Source of the DNA: Acidovorax delafieldii
GTDB lineage: Bacteria > Pseudomonadota > Gammaproteobacteria > Burkholderiales > Burkholderiaceae_C
NCBI RefSeq assembly: GCF_007993815.1
Contig: NZ_VJWE01000016.1
Coordinates: 1-64,000 of the forward strand
Direction: 5' to 3'
Length of the DNA: 64,000 nt
The notes beneath the pieces are model-generated. The model searched no databases. It saw only the letters and a program-made list of their open reading frames with translations, and was not told where the DNA came from. Each line of letters starts with the position of its first letter. The first letter of the stretch is position 1. Below are positions 20,015 to 28,800 of this stretch, one piece after another. The translations under genes and the position numbers were made by a program.

Positions 20015-20373
20015 AGTCCCTGGCAGACCTGGGCGGCCTGGTGTATTCCACCGAGTCGGGCCGCATGTGCCCCACCTGCCGCCAGCCGGTGGCGCAGTGC
20101 ACCTGCAAGCAGAACAAGCCCCTGCCCGCGGGTGATGGCATCGTGCGCGTATCGCGCGAGACCAAAGGGCGCGGCGGCAAGGCGGTCACCCTGGTCAAAG
20201 GCGTGCTGGTGGACGAGACTGCGCTGGAGCAGCTGGGCAAGCAGCTCAAGGCCGCCTGTGGCAGCGGCGGCACGGTGAAGGACGGCGTGATCGAGGTGCA
20301 GGGCGACCACGTGGAACGCGTGATGGCCGCGCTGCAGAAGCTGGGCCACAATGTCAAGCGCGCAGGCGGTTGA
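20011..20373 (+). CDS. yciH: SUI1/eIF1-like translation factor (YciH family)
   Basis: A 120-aa protein with a SUI1 domain (about 45-118) related to eukaryotic initiation factor eIF1. Bacterial YciH can influence start-site fidelity. The N-terminus carries four cysteines, C20-x2-C23-x6-C30-x-C32, resembling a zinc knuckle. The ATG overlaps the DUF2721 stop by four bases. Confidence 0.92.
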   Translation: MKSLADLGGLVYSTESGRMCPTCRQPVAQCTCKQNKPLPAGDGIVRVSRETKGRGGKAVTLVKGVLVDETALEQLGKQLKAACGSGGTVKDGVIEVQGDHVERVMAALQKLGHNVKRAGG

Positions 20374-20386
20374 GGAGCCCAGGGCA

Positions 20387-20599
20387 ATGGACGCAGACAA
20401 ACTGCAGCGACTGGTCACCACCGAGATGCCGTACGGCAAGCACAAAGGCACGCTGCTGGCGGACCTGCCGGGCAACTACCTCAACTGGTTTGCGCGCGAG
20501 GGGTTTCCCAAGGGCGAGTTGGGCCAGTTGCTGGCGCTGATGCACGAGATTGATCACAACGGGCTGTCGGACCTGCTGCGGCCCTTGCGGGGGCGCTGA
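20387..20599 (+). CDS. DUF3820 family protein
   Basis: A 70-aa conserved protein of unknown function, recognised by MPYGKHKGTLLADLPGNYL followed by NWFAREGFPKGELG. The start at 20387 is supported by GAGGAG nine bases upstream; an ATG at 20351 inside the preceding gene is less likely. It is the third gene of the compact DUF2721-SUI1 group. Confidence 0.85.
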   Translation: MDADKLQRLVTTEMPYGKHKGTLLADLPGNYLNWFAREGFPKGELGQLLALMHEIDHNGLSDLLRPLRGR

Positions 20600-20694
20600 G
20601 AGGCCTGCACCATTGCAAAAACTGGGGCGTTCCTTTGGTTGCTGGCGACCATAATGCACGTCGTCATACCAACAACCACACCGAGGGAATGCAC

Positions 20695-20868
20695 ATGAAG
20701 GGCAATATCGCTGCGATCGTTCTGGTCGTGCTGGGCGTGTTTTTTCTGCTGACCAACCTGGGACTGATCAGCATCAGCCTTCGCGAGCTGCTGCGGGTGT
20801 GGTGGCCTGTGGCGCTGATAGCAGTGGGTCTGGCGCTGTTCTTCACGCCGGGCAACAAGGGCAAATAA
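20695..20868 (+). CDS. Small LiaI/LiaF-like transmembrane protein (DUF5668 type)
   Basis: A 57-aa protein with two membrane segments, residues 4-24 and 34-51, separated by a short charged loop ending in a WWP turn. This matches the LiaI-LiaF transmembrane region, often involved in envelope-stress sensing. A CATAAT -10-like box is about 40 bases upstream and GAGGGA lies before the ATG. It appears to be transcribed alone. Confidence 0.75.
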   Translation: MKGNIAAIVLVVLGVFFLLTNLGLISISLRELLRVWWPVALIAVGLALFFTPGNKGK

Positions 20869-20911
20869 GCCAGAAGCGGGCGCTGGCGACCGCGTTGCCA
20901 GTCGGCAGTCT

Positions 20912-21397
20912 TCAACCTCGCTGGGTTTCTCCGCTGCCCTGGTGGCGGGCGCCGTGCTCATCGCGCCCATGGCCCTCGTCGCGGGGCTGCACAAAACCGG
21001 GGTCGTTCGCAAAGTAGCCCCGGAACAGGTTGCGTGCAATGCCATGGGCCGCCACCTGCAGGTCGTGCGCCACCTCCGGCGCAAACAAGCGATTGGTGTG
21101 CTGTTGCCACAGCGCCACCCAGGCCGCAAAGTGGGCGGGTGTGACGCCCTCCAGCGCCATGTGTTTGCCGAAGACATCGCCTTTGAAGCTGCGGGCGCCC
21201 AGCGCGACGGTGCTCCAGAAGTCCACCAGGCGCTGCAGGTGGGCGTCCCACTGGCCGTGCAGGGCCTTTTCAAACACCGGGCCCAGCAGCGGGTCGCGCC
21301 GCACATCCCCATAAAAGCCGTGCACCAGTTGCGTAATGCTCTCCGCGCTGGGGGCGAGCTTGCCGGCGGTCTGTGTAGGGTGGGCTTCTTCGGTCAT
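20912..21397 (-). CDS. Group III truncated haemoglobin
   Basis: Haem protein of 161 aa that in this family handles nitric oxide or oxygen. The globin begins SITQLVHGFYGDVRRDPLLG, and the probable proximal histidine is in TPAHFAAWVALW. The helix stretch GHQ-type distal region is represented by VFEKALHGQWDAHLQRLVDF. The C-terminal 25 residues are His/Gly-rich and look disordered. It lies 17 bases downstream of ytfE, so it is probably in the NsrR-controlled operon. Confidence 0.88.
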   Translation of the reverse strand: MTEEAHPTQTAGKLAPSAESITQLVHGFYGDVRRDPLLGPVFEKALHGQWDAHLQRLVDFWSTVALGARSFKGDVFGKHMALEGVTPAHFAAWVALWQQHTNRLFAPEVAHDLQVAAHGIARNLFRGYFANDPGFVQPRDEGHGRDEHGARHQGSGETQRG

Positions 21398-21414
21398 GGC
21401 GGCAGTGTGCCGGC

Positions 21415-22164
21415 TCACTGGCAGCCGCAGGCTGACGTGGCACAAGCTTGCGCGGGTGCAGCGCTGGCTTCGAACCGCGGAAACAGCACGTTGTTTTCCA
21501 GGTGGATGTGGTTGATGAGGTCGTCGCCCAGCTGGGCAATGCCCGCGTAGAGCGCGCGCCAGGTGTTGCATGCGCCTTGGGGAGGCGTGGCGTCATTCGT
21601 CAGCGCGTTGAGCTTGTCCAGCGCCTCGCCATGGTCCACATGTTCGGCGCGCATCATGCCGATGGGCTGGCCCACAAACGGGTTGCCGCCGTTCTTGAGC
21701 ATGGGGAACAGCACCTGCTCTTCCTTGAGCATGTGCGACAGCAGCTCTTCGTGCATGGCCTCCAGGTGGTCGGCCAGGCCGACCGGCACCTGCGGGTGGT
21801 CGCGGTGCACGGCCTCCACGCGGCGGGCCATGCGGATCAGCTCGGGCAGCTGCTGGCGGTGCACCTCGTGGTAGCGCGCCAGGATGTGGTCGATGAGCGC
21901 GCTGGGCGACGCTGCCTCGGGCACGGCGTCGCTGCGCTGCAGGGCCGCCAGCTCGGCCAGCACGGCGTCGGCGTCCAGCCCCTTGTCGGCAGCCGCCTTG
22001 GCCAGGCTCACCTGGCCACCGCAGCAGAAGTCCAGCTTGAGGCGCCGAAACACCGCCGTGGCGCCCGGCAACTGCACGGCGATCTGGCCGATCTGCTGCT
22101 CGGCGCTCAGCGGCAGTGGGGTGGTGGGGGCTGTGGCGTGCAGGGTGTCGATGCGGGCGTTCAT
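21415..22164 (-). CDS. ytfE: Iron-sulfur cluster repair protein YtfE (RIC)
   Basis: Di-iron protein that restores Fe-S clusters after nitric-oxide or oxidative damage; 249 aa. The N-terminal ScdA domain has the CC motif in LDFCCGGQVSL, and the hemerythrin-like domain supplies histidines in HEVHRQQLPELI, HLEAMHEELLSHMLKEEQ, EHVDHGE and INHIHLENNVLFPRF. A Cys-rich tail (ACATSACGCQ) is an addition to the usual family end. It is divergent from nsrR, with operator-like dyads between them, and is followed by the truncated haemoglobin. Confidence 0.95.
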   Translation of the reverse strand: MNARIDTLHATAPTTPLPLSAEQQIGQIAVQLPGATAVFRRLKLDFCCGGQVSLAKAAADKGLDADAVLAELAALQRSDAVPEAASPSALIDHILARYHEVHRQQLPELIRMARRVEAVHRDHPQVPVGLADHLEAMHEELLSHMLKEEQVLFPMLKNGGNPFVGQPIGMMRAEHVDHGEALDKLNALTNDATPPQGACNTWRALYAGIAQLGDDLINHIHLENNVLFPRFEASAAPAQACATSACGCQ

Positions 22165-22176
22165 GGTGGTCCTTTA

Positions 22177-22231
22177 AAGATTCATATCGTGTGAATATTT
22201 TAGCGAATAAAATTCAGGATGTATGCATCTT
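22177..22231. promoter_or_regulatory. NsrR-type operator region between ytfE and nsrR
   Basis: Three AT-rich dyads are packed here. AAGATTCATATCG runs into GTGAATATTT (22177-22200). GAATATTTTA at 22193 mirrors TAAAATTC ending at 22216. GATGTATGCATCTT (22218-22231) is a near-perfect palindrome. The AAGATNCAT and TGCATCTT halves match the known NsrR consensus. Confidence 0.65.
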
Positions 22232-22254
22232 TTTGATTGATCTGCGGCAAACCC

Positions 22255-22773
22255 ATGCGACTGACCCAATGGACCGACTACACGCTGCGCGTGCTGATGT
22301 ATTGCGCCGCCACCGAGGGGCGGGCGCAGCCCGTCACCATCACGGAGGTGGCCGAAGGCTATGGCATCTCGCGCAGCCACCTGATGAAGATCGTGCAGCA
22401 GCTGTCGGCGCAGGGCCTGCTCGAGACCACGCGCGGGCGGGGCGGTGGCATGCGGCTGATGGTGCCGGCGTCGTCCATCCACATTGGCGCGGTGGTGCGT
22501 GCCACCGAGACGGACTTCAACCTGGTGGAATGTTTTGACCCCGCCTCCAACCAGTGCCGCCTGAGCAGCCACTGCCGGCTCAAAGGGGTGCTGGGCCAGG
22601 CTATGCAGGCCTATCTGGCGGTGCTGGATGGCGTGACGCTGGCGGACCTGGTGGCGCCCACGTCACCCCAGGGTGTGGCGCTGCTGGCCACGGTGGCCGC
22701 CCCGCGCGCCGGAAGTGCCCGCCGCAGGGCCTCGTTGGTGCCCGGATTGCCCGATGCACCTGGGTTTGAATAA
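22255..22773 (+). CDS. nsrR: Rrf2 family nitric-oxide-sensing repressor NsrR
   Basis: Fe-S transcription repressor, 172 aa. It begins with the NsrR hallmark MRLTQWTDYTLRVLMY and has a winged helix with ISRSHLMKIVQQLS. Cluster cysteines are C93, C101 and C107 (ECFDPASNQCRLSSHC); the first spacing of seven residues is wider than in E. coli. NO destroys the cluster and relieves repression. The divergent ytfE-globin operon is the expected target, through the dyads in the gap. The last 30 residues are a disordered extension. Confidence 0.94.
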   Translation: MRLTQWTDYTLRVLMYCAATEGRAQPVTITEVAEGYGISRSHLMKIVQQLSAQGLLETTRGRGGGMRLMVPASSIHIGAVVRATETDFNLVECFDPASNQCRLSSHCRLKGVLGQAMQAYLAVLDGVTLADLVAPTSPQGVALLATVAAPRAGSARRRASLVPGLPDAPGFE

Positions 22774-22829
22774 AAACGGCGTGATGCGCTAGTGCTACAT
22801 GCCTGGATAGCTATCAAATTAATAGTATC
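22770..22829 (+). repeat. Dispersed repeat, copy 3
   Basis: AATAAAAACGGCGTGATGCG, then CTAGTGCTACATGCC and ATAGCTATCAAATTAATAG. It lies between the convergent nsrR and serB and overlaps the end of nsrR. Confidence 0.75.
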
Positions 22830-22865
22830 CAGTGGCGCCCTGTACGTACTGAGGCGCCACGCTGC

Positions 22866-23579
22866 TCAGCGCAGCACTTCCAGCAAGCGGTCGAGCCCGC
22901 CCTGGTTGATGGCCACCTTGGCCTGTGCACGCACGGCGGGCTTGGCGTGGTAGGCCACCGACAGGCCGGCGGCACCCATCATCGGCAGGTCGTTGGCGCC
23001 GTCGCCCACGGCAATCGCCTGCTGCGGCGGAATGCCCATGAGCGAGGCCACTTCCAGCAGCGTGCGGCGCTTTTCTGCGCCGTCGCAGATGTCGCCCCAG
23101 GCCTGGTCCACTATGCGGCCCGTCAGTTGGCCGTCGTGCACTTCCAGCATGTTGGAGCGCGCAAAGTCGATGCCCAGGCCCGCCTTCACGCGGTCGGCAA
23201 AGAAGGTGAAGCCGCCCGAGACCAGCAGCGTGGTGAGGCCCGCAGCCTTGGCGGCGGTGATCAGCTCCTTGGCGCCGGGGTTGAAGCGCAGACGCTCGGT
23301 GAACACCTGCTCCATGTGCTGCACCGTCACGCCCTTGAGCAGGGCCACACGCTGGCGCAGGCTTTCCTTGTAGTCGGTGATCACGCCCTGCATGGCCGCC
23401 TCGGTGATGGCGGCCACCTCGGCCTTGCGGCCGGCGGCATCGGCGATTTCGTCCACGCACTCGATGTTGATGAGGGTGGAGTCCATGTCAAAAGCGATGA
23501 GCTTGTAGGCGGACAGGGACAGCGGAGGCTCGATGCCCTGGATGACGAGGCCAGGGGCGAATTCGGTTGCGTGGGTCAT
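22866..23579 (-). CDS. serB: Phosphoserine phosphatase
   Basis: Last step of serine synthesis, hydrolysing phosphoserine; 237 aa, HAD superfamily. Motif I is FDMDSTLI (D31 nucleophile, D33), motif II is the serine in LLVSGGF, and motif III with metal ligands is VGDGANDLPMMG. It lacks the ACT domain of longer SerB forms. Upstream, the leader can fold a hairpin from TGCGGG and CCCGCA (23601-23619); its role is unknown. Confidence 0.96.
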   Translation of the reverse strand: MTHATEFAPGLVIQGIEPPLSLSAYKLIAFDMDSTLINIECVDEIADAAGRKAEVAAITEAAMQGVITDYKESLRQRVALLKGVTVQHMEQVFTERLRFNPGAKELITAAKAAGLTTLLVSGGFTFFADRVKAGLGIDFARSNMLEVHDGQLTGRIVDQAWGDICDGAEKRRTLLEVASLMGIPPQQAIAVGDGANDLPMMGAAGLSVAYHAKPAVRAQAKVAINQGGLDRLLEVLR

Positions 23580-23738
23580 GGCAGAAAAAGGGGGAACAAA
23601 TGCGGGGTAAGAACCCGCAATGGTATCCCTGGCAGGCTTTTCTTCCCGCCGTGCCCGCCACGCTCGCTCCAGGCGCTACCCCGGAGACTGGGCGGCAGAG
23701 GCCGCGCCCCGTGCGCGGCTCTCGCCAGATCCTGTGCC

Positions 23739-23927
23739 TCAGCGGGGATGCGGCAGGTTCTGGCCGCCGCCTTTGAGGGCCTTGGCGGCTGGGTTGGGCT
23801 GGGGCGGCTCGTTCATCTTGACCAGGAACATGCGCACAAAAAATGCGGCCATGCAGATCATGAACCCGATGCCGATGATGCTCATCAGGCCGTAGTCGGT
23901 GGAAAACAGATCGTTCAGCAGCTTCAT
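23739..23927 (-). CDS. DUF3149 family small membrane protein
   Basis: A 62-aa single-pass membrane protein of unknown function. A hydrophobic helix spans about residues 14-36 (GLMSIIGIGFMICMAAFFVR), followed by a short proline-rich cytoplasmic tail. A perfect AAGGAGGG lies just upstream of the ATG at 23927, which decides the start. It follows map by about 100 bases. Confidence 0.82.
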   Translation of the reverse strand: MKLLNDLFSTDYGLMSIIGIGFMICMAAFFVRMFLVKMNEPPQPNPAAKALKGGGQNLPHPR

Positions 23928-24025
23928 GGAGACCCTCCTTGTGGTGGTGTTCACCACTATCGGACGGTCCCTGCGGCGGCTGCTTGTGCTGTGTCAAAGA
24001 CTGCGGCGTGCGGGCAAGATGCAGG

Positions 24026-24823
24026 TCAAACCATGGCGGGATAGCGGCCAGTGCCTTCGGGCCAGGGCGTGAGCACCTCGAACCCATCGGCCGTCACGGC
24101 CACCATGTGTTCCCACTGGGCGGACAGCGAGCGGTCGCGGGTGACCACGGTCCAGCCGTCGGCCAGCTCCTGCGTATCGCGCTTGCCGGCGTTGATCATG
24201 GGCTCGATGGTGAAGACCATGCCTTCCTCCAGCCGCAGGCCCTGGCCACGCTGCCCGTAGTGCAGCACCTGGGGCTCGTCGTGGTAGATCTGCCCGATGC
24301 CATGGCCGCAGTATTCGCGCACCACGCTGAACCGCTCGCGGTGGGCCACGGTCTGTATGGCATGGCCCACATCGCCCAGCGTGGCGCCGGGGCGTACCTG
24401 GGCAATGCCCGCGCACATGGCCTCGTAGGTGGTGTCCACCAGGCGGCGCGCCAGCGGGCTGGGCTCGCCCACAAAGTACATGCGGCTGGTGTCGCCAAAC
24501 CATCCATCCTTGATGATGGCCACATCGATGTTGATGATGTCGCCCGCCTTGAGCACCTGCCCCGGCGACGGAATGCCGTGGCAGATCACGTGGTTGACCG
24601 AGGTGCACACCGTTTTGGGATACCCCAGATAGCCCACGTTGGCGGGGGTGACCTGCAGTTCGTTCACGATGTAGTCGTGGCAGAGCCGGTCCAGTGCCTC
24701 GGTGCTGACGCCGGGCTGCACGTGCGGCGTGATCATGTGCAGCACGCGGGCGGCCAGGCGGCCGGCCTCACGCGCCTGGGCGATTTCGGCGGGGGAGCGC
24801 AGGGTGACGCGGGACGATTTCAT
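24026..24823 (-). CDS. map: Type I methionine aminopeptidase
   Basis: Removes the initiator methionine; 265 aa. The five metal ligands of the pita-bread fold are visible: D in INIDVAI, D in WFGDTSRM, H in YCGHGIG, E in FTIEPMI and a late E in QWEHMVAV. The start ATG overlaps the stop of the ParD-like gene by four bases. It is not next to rpsB or secY, the usual homes of the essential map gene, so this may be a second copy; that is inference, as the rest of the genome is not visible. Confidence 0.95.
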   Translation of the reverse strand: MKSSRVTLRSPAEIAQAREAGRLAARVLHMITPHVQPGVSTEALDRLCHDYIVNELQVTPANVGYLGYPKTVCTSVNHVICHGIPSPGQVLKAGDIINIDVAIIKDGWFGDTSRMYFVGEPSPLARRLVDTTYEAMCAGIAQVRPGATLGDVGHAIQTVAHRERFSVVREYCGHGIGQIYHDEPQVLHYGQRGQGLRLEEGMVFTIEPMINAGKRDTQELADGWTVVTRDRSLSAQWEHMVAVTADGFEVLTPWPEGTGRYPAMV

Positions 24824-25074
24824 TGAACGCGCCGCCCGCTGTGGCCCGGCTTGGCGGCCACGGAGGCCGCCACCGTGTCCAGATCGAAGCCCCCGGCCTG
24901 TTCGGCGCGGATCAGCAGCTGGCAGATGTCGCTGTGGTCGAGGTTGGGATGCAGCTCGGCCAGCATGCCGATGCGCATCCAGTGTTCTGCCTGTGCGTTG
25001 ATGGAGCGAGACAGGGCGTTGCTGGCAACGCGCAGGTTCTCGTGCATTTGGTCTGAAATTTTGACAATACCCAT
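24820..25074 (-). CDS. ParD-like antitoxin-family protein
   Basis: An 84-aa protein of the ParD-like (former DUF3423) family. The N-terminal VKISDQMHENLRVASNALSR has the look of a ribbon-helix-helix DNA-binding strand and first helix, followed by EHWMRIGMLAEL. No ParE or other toxin is adjacent. Instead the stop overlaps the map start by four bases (ATGA at 24820-24823). A near-perfect 24-bp palindrome lies just upstream with a TACAAT -10-like box, as expected for an autoregulated antitoxin. Confidence 0.85.
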   Translation of the reverse strand: MGIVKISDQMHENLRVASNALSRSINAQAEHWMRIGMLAELHPNLDHSDICQLLIRAEQAGGFDLDTVAASVAAKPGHSGRRVQ

Positions 25075-25086
25075 GCAGCGAATTGT

Positions 25087-25110
25087 ATTCGAAACATATA
25101 CGTTTCGTAT
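25087..25110. promoter_or_regulatory. Palindromic operator upstream of the ParD-like/map operon
   Basis: The 24 bp contain CGAAAC on one arm and GTTTCG on the other around a TATA centre; 18 or more of 24 positions are symmetric. The -10-like TACAAT (minus strand, 25082-25087) abuts it, and the start codon is at 25074, so binding would block transcription. Confidence 0.65.
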
Positions 25111-25155
25111 CGCTGCGTGTCTGCAGTGCCTGTGGTGTGCGCTGGCAACACTGCG

Positions 25156-25818
25156 CTACTGCGGAGGGCGCTTCAGATAGAGCTGGTCGGACCAGGTGGC
25201 CAGCCACTCGGGCTTGAAGGCCACAAAGATCGCGGTGAGCATGCCCGTCACAAACCCGTCGCCCCAGGCCATGAGCCAGCGGGCCACCAGAGACAGTTCG
25301 TTGCCCACACCGGGCAACAGGTGCCCGGTCCATTGCGACAGCACACCGGCAGCAAACACGCAGGCCACGGTGCCCAGAAACGCGCGGCCCAGCACGTACA
25401 CAAATGGCTGCGTACCGACAAAGCGCCGGACCAGCGCGCCCAGCGCCAGGGCCAGCGTGGCGGGCACCACGCCCAGCCAGATGGCGGCGCCCAGCGCATC
25501 GGCCCAGTCCAGGGCGGGTGAGAGCAGGCCCGCAATGGCGCCCACTGCCAGCAGCACGGGGATGGCCAGCGGCCAGCCCAGCATCAGCACCACGAGGCAC
25601 GCGCCCGACCATTGCAATTGCAGCGGCATGGCGTGCAGCGTGGGCAGCGCCCACAGCCAGGGCAGAAACACCAGCGTGGCGAGCAATGGTGTCCACAGCG
25701 GGGACGCCGCGCCATGGGACTCGTGCTCCAGCGGCGTGCGGCTGGCCAGCAAGCGCCAGGGCCGCGTGAGCAAGGCGGTAGTCAGGGCCACCAGCGCGAC
25801 GAGAGACTCCAGCCACAT
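25156..25818 (-). CDS. CbiM-like energy-coupling-factor permease
   Basis: Hydrophobic 220-aa inner-membrane protein with about six helices. The stretch VPATLALALGALVRRF and FVYVLGRAFLGT, and the ending GDGFVTGMLTAIFVAFKPEW with a tyrosine-leucine close, recall the short CbiM-type permeases annotated in Pseudomonadota. The metal-binding MHIPDG N-terminus of true CbiM is missing, and no ATPase or CbiQ gene is adjacent, so transport of cobalt or nickel is not established. The first codon borders dispersed repeat copy 4. Confidence 0.65.
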   Translation of the reverse strand: MWLESLVALVALTTALLTRPWRLLASRTPLEHESHGAASPLWTPLLATLVFLPWLWALPTLHAMPLQLQWSGACLVVLMLGWPLAIPVLLAVGAIAGLLSPALDWADALGAAIWLGVVPATLALALGALVRRFVGTQPFVYVLGRAFLGTVACVFAAGVLSQWTGHLLPGVGNELSLVARWLMAWGDGFVTGMLTAIFVAFKPEWLATWSDQLYLKRPPQ

Positions 25819-25827
25819 TGTTTTGCT

Positions 25828-25880
25828 TCTCTTTTGATAGCTATCAGCGCATGATTCACTAGCGCTTGTGGCCTCTCTGG
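25828..25880 (-). repeat. Dispersed repeat, copy 4 (inverted)
   Basis: On the minus strand: GCCACAAGCGCTAGTGAATC, then ATGCGCTGATAGCTATC. It lies between mfd and the permease gene. Confidence 0.75.
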
Positions 25881-25891
25881 CTTGTAAAGTG

Positions 25892-28800
25892 CTATGCAGC
25901 CACCACGGGTTGCCCCAGGCTGCGCAGAATGTCCCGCACCATCTGTGCGCGGTCCTTGGGCTCCTTCAGCTCGCGCTCGATGCGCAGCTTCTCGTTGCCC
26001 GCCAGCTTGATGTGCTTGTTCTTCTGAATCAGTTCAATGATGCGCATCGGGTCGATGGGCGGCTGGGGCTTGAAGGTGATGTTGATGACGCCGGGCGCCG
26101 CATCCACCTTCACCACGCCGTAGGGCTGGCTCAGCACGCGCAGGCGGTGCACGTCGATCAGCGTTTGCGCCTGCGGCGGCAGCTTGCCGAAGCGGTCCAC
26201 GATCTCTTCGAGCAGGCCGTCGATCTGGTCGGGCGTCTTGGCGGTGGCCAGCTTCTTGTAGAACGACAGGCGCAGGTGCACGTCGCCGCAGTAGTCGTCG
26301 GGCAGCAGGGCGGGGGCGTGCAGGTTGATGTCGGTGGTGACGCTCAGCGGGCTGAGCAGGTCCGGCTCCTTGCCGGCCTTGAGCGCCTTGACGGCTTCAT
26401 TGAGCATCTCGTTGTACAGCTGGAAGCCCACCTCCAGCATGTTGCCGCTCTGGTTTTCGCCCAGCACCTCGCCGGCGCCGCGGATCTCCAGGTCGTGCAT
26501 GGCCAGGTAGAAGCCGCTGCCCAGTTCCTCCATCTGCTGGATGGCATCGAGCCGCTGCGCGGCCTGCTTGGTCAGGCCCTCGGTGTCGGGCACCATCAGG
26601 TAGGCGTACGCCTGGTGGTGGCTGCGGCCCACGCGCCCGCGCAGCTGGTGCAGCTGCGCCAGGCCGAACTTGTCGGCGCGGCTCATGATGATGGTGTTGG
26701 CCGTGGGCACGTCGATCCCGGTCTCGATGATGGTCGAGCACAAGAGGATGTTGTAGCGCTGGGCCACGAAGTCGCGCATGACGCGTTCGAGCTCGCGCTC
26801 GGGCATCTGGCCGTGGGCCACGGCGATGCGGGCCTCGGGCAGGATCTCTTCGAGCTTCTGGCGGCGGTTCTCGATGGTCTCCACCTCGTTGTGCAGGAAG
26901 TAGACCTGACCGCCGCGCTTCAGTTCGCGCAGCACCGCCTCGCGGATCACGCCCGTGCCCTCGTTGCGCACAAAGGTCTTGATCGCCAGGCGCCGCTGCG
27001 GCGCGGTGGCGATGACCGAGAGGTCGCGCAGGCCTTCCAGCGCCATGCCCAGCGTGCGCGGGATGGGTGTTGCCGTCAGCGTCAGCACGTCCACCTCGGC
27101 GCGCAGGGCCTTCATCTGCTCTTTGTGGCGCACGCCGAAGCGGTGTTCCTCGTCGATGATCAAGAGGCCCAGGTTGTGGAACTTGGTGGATTCGGAGAGC
27201 AGCTTGTGCGTGCCGACCACGATGTCCACCGTGCCGTCGCCGATGCCCTTGATGGCGGCGGTGATCTCCTTGCCCGAGCGGAAGCGCGACACCTCGGCCA
27301 CCTTCACCGGCCACTTGCTGAAGCGGTCCACCAGCGTCTGGTAGTGCTGCTCGGCCAGCAAGGTGGTGGGCGCAAGAAAGGCCACCTGCTTGCCGCCCGT
27401 CACCGCCACAAAGGCCGCGCGCAGGGCCACCTCGGTCTTGCCGAAGCCCACGTCGCCGCAGACCAGGCGGTCCATGGGGCGGGGGCTGATCATGTCCTGG
27501 ATCACCGCGTGGATGGCGGCGTTCTGGTCGGCCGTTTCTTCAAAGCCGAAGTCGTTGGCAAAGGTCTCGTAGTCCTGCGGGCTGTAGCGGAAGGCGTGGC
27601 CTTCGCGCGCCGCGCGGCGGGCATAGATGTTGAGCAGCTCGGCCGCGCTGTCGCGCACCTGCTCGGCGGCCTTGCGCTTGGCCTTTTCCCACTGGCCGCT
27701 GCCCAGCTTGTGCAGCGGTGCTTCGTCGGCGCTCACGCCGGTGTAGCGGCTGATCAGCTGCAGCTGGCTCACGGGCACGTAGAGCACGGCCTTGTCGGCG
27801 TATTCCAGGTGCAAGAACTCCTGCATGGCGGGCGTGCCGTCGGGGTTCTTGTTGCCCACGTCCATGTTGACCAGGCCGCGGTAGCGGCCGATGCCGTGGG
27901 CGCTGTGCACCACGGGGTCGCCCACGTTGAGCTCGGCCAGGTCCTTGATCAGCGCCTCGACGTCGCTCACCTGCTCCTGCTTCTTGCGCCGGCGTGTGGT
28001 GGGGCCGGCGGCGAAGAGTTCGGTCTCGGTGACGAAGTCGATGCCGTCCTCGATCCAGCTGAAGCCCACGGTGAGGCCGGCGGTGGCGATGCCCACCTTC
28101 TCGTCGTCCGCGCCCTGGAACTCGGCCAGCGAGTCAAAGGCCGGCGGGTTCACCCCGCTGGCGCGCAGAAAGTCGAGCAGGCTCTCGCGCCGGCCATCGC
28201 TCTCAGCCAGCAGCAGCACGCGGTGTTGCGTGTTGCGGATGTGGGCGTGTAGACGGGCCAGCGGGTCTTCGGCACCACGCACCACCGACAGGTCGCCCAG
28301 CTTCTGGAAGTGCGGGTTGTCGGCAATATCCTCCACGCCGGGGCGGATGGACAGCTGGGCATGCTCCTTGGCGCGCGTGTAGAACTGGTCGGCCGAGAGG
28401 AACAGCGCCTCGGGTGGCAGCACCGGGCGCTCGGGGTCGCCCTGCACTAGGCGAAAGCGGTCTTTCGTGTCCTGCCAGAAGCGCTGGAAGGCGGGCTCCA
28501 GGTCGCCGTGCAGCACCACGGTGGCTTCGCCGCCCAGGTAGTCGAACACGGTGGCGGTCTCGTCGAAGAACAGCGGCAGGTAGTACTCGATGCCGGCCGT
28601 GGCCACGCCCGCGCCCATGTCCTTGTAGATGCGGCTCTTGGTCGGGTCGCCCTCGAGCATCTCGCGCCAGCGGCTGCGGAATTTGGCGCGCGCCTCGTCG
28701 TCCATGGGGAACTCGCGGCCGGGCAGCAGGCGCACCTCAGGCACGGGGTACAGGCTGCGCTGGCTGTCGGGGTCGAAGGTGCGGATGCTGTCGATCTCGT

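Noticed and set aside
24820..25074. A complete type II toxin-antitoxin pair
   Set aside because: No ParE- or RelE-like frame lies on either side; the adjacent gene is a normal methionine aminopeptidase.
25868..28252. A 794-codon open frame opposite mfd
   Set aside because: Antisense shadow of the mfd frame; no recognised domain and repeated His/Val/Gln-rich composition.
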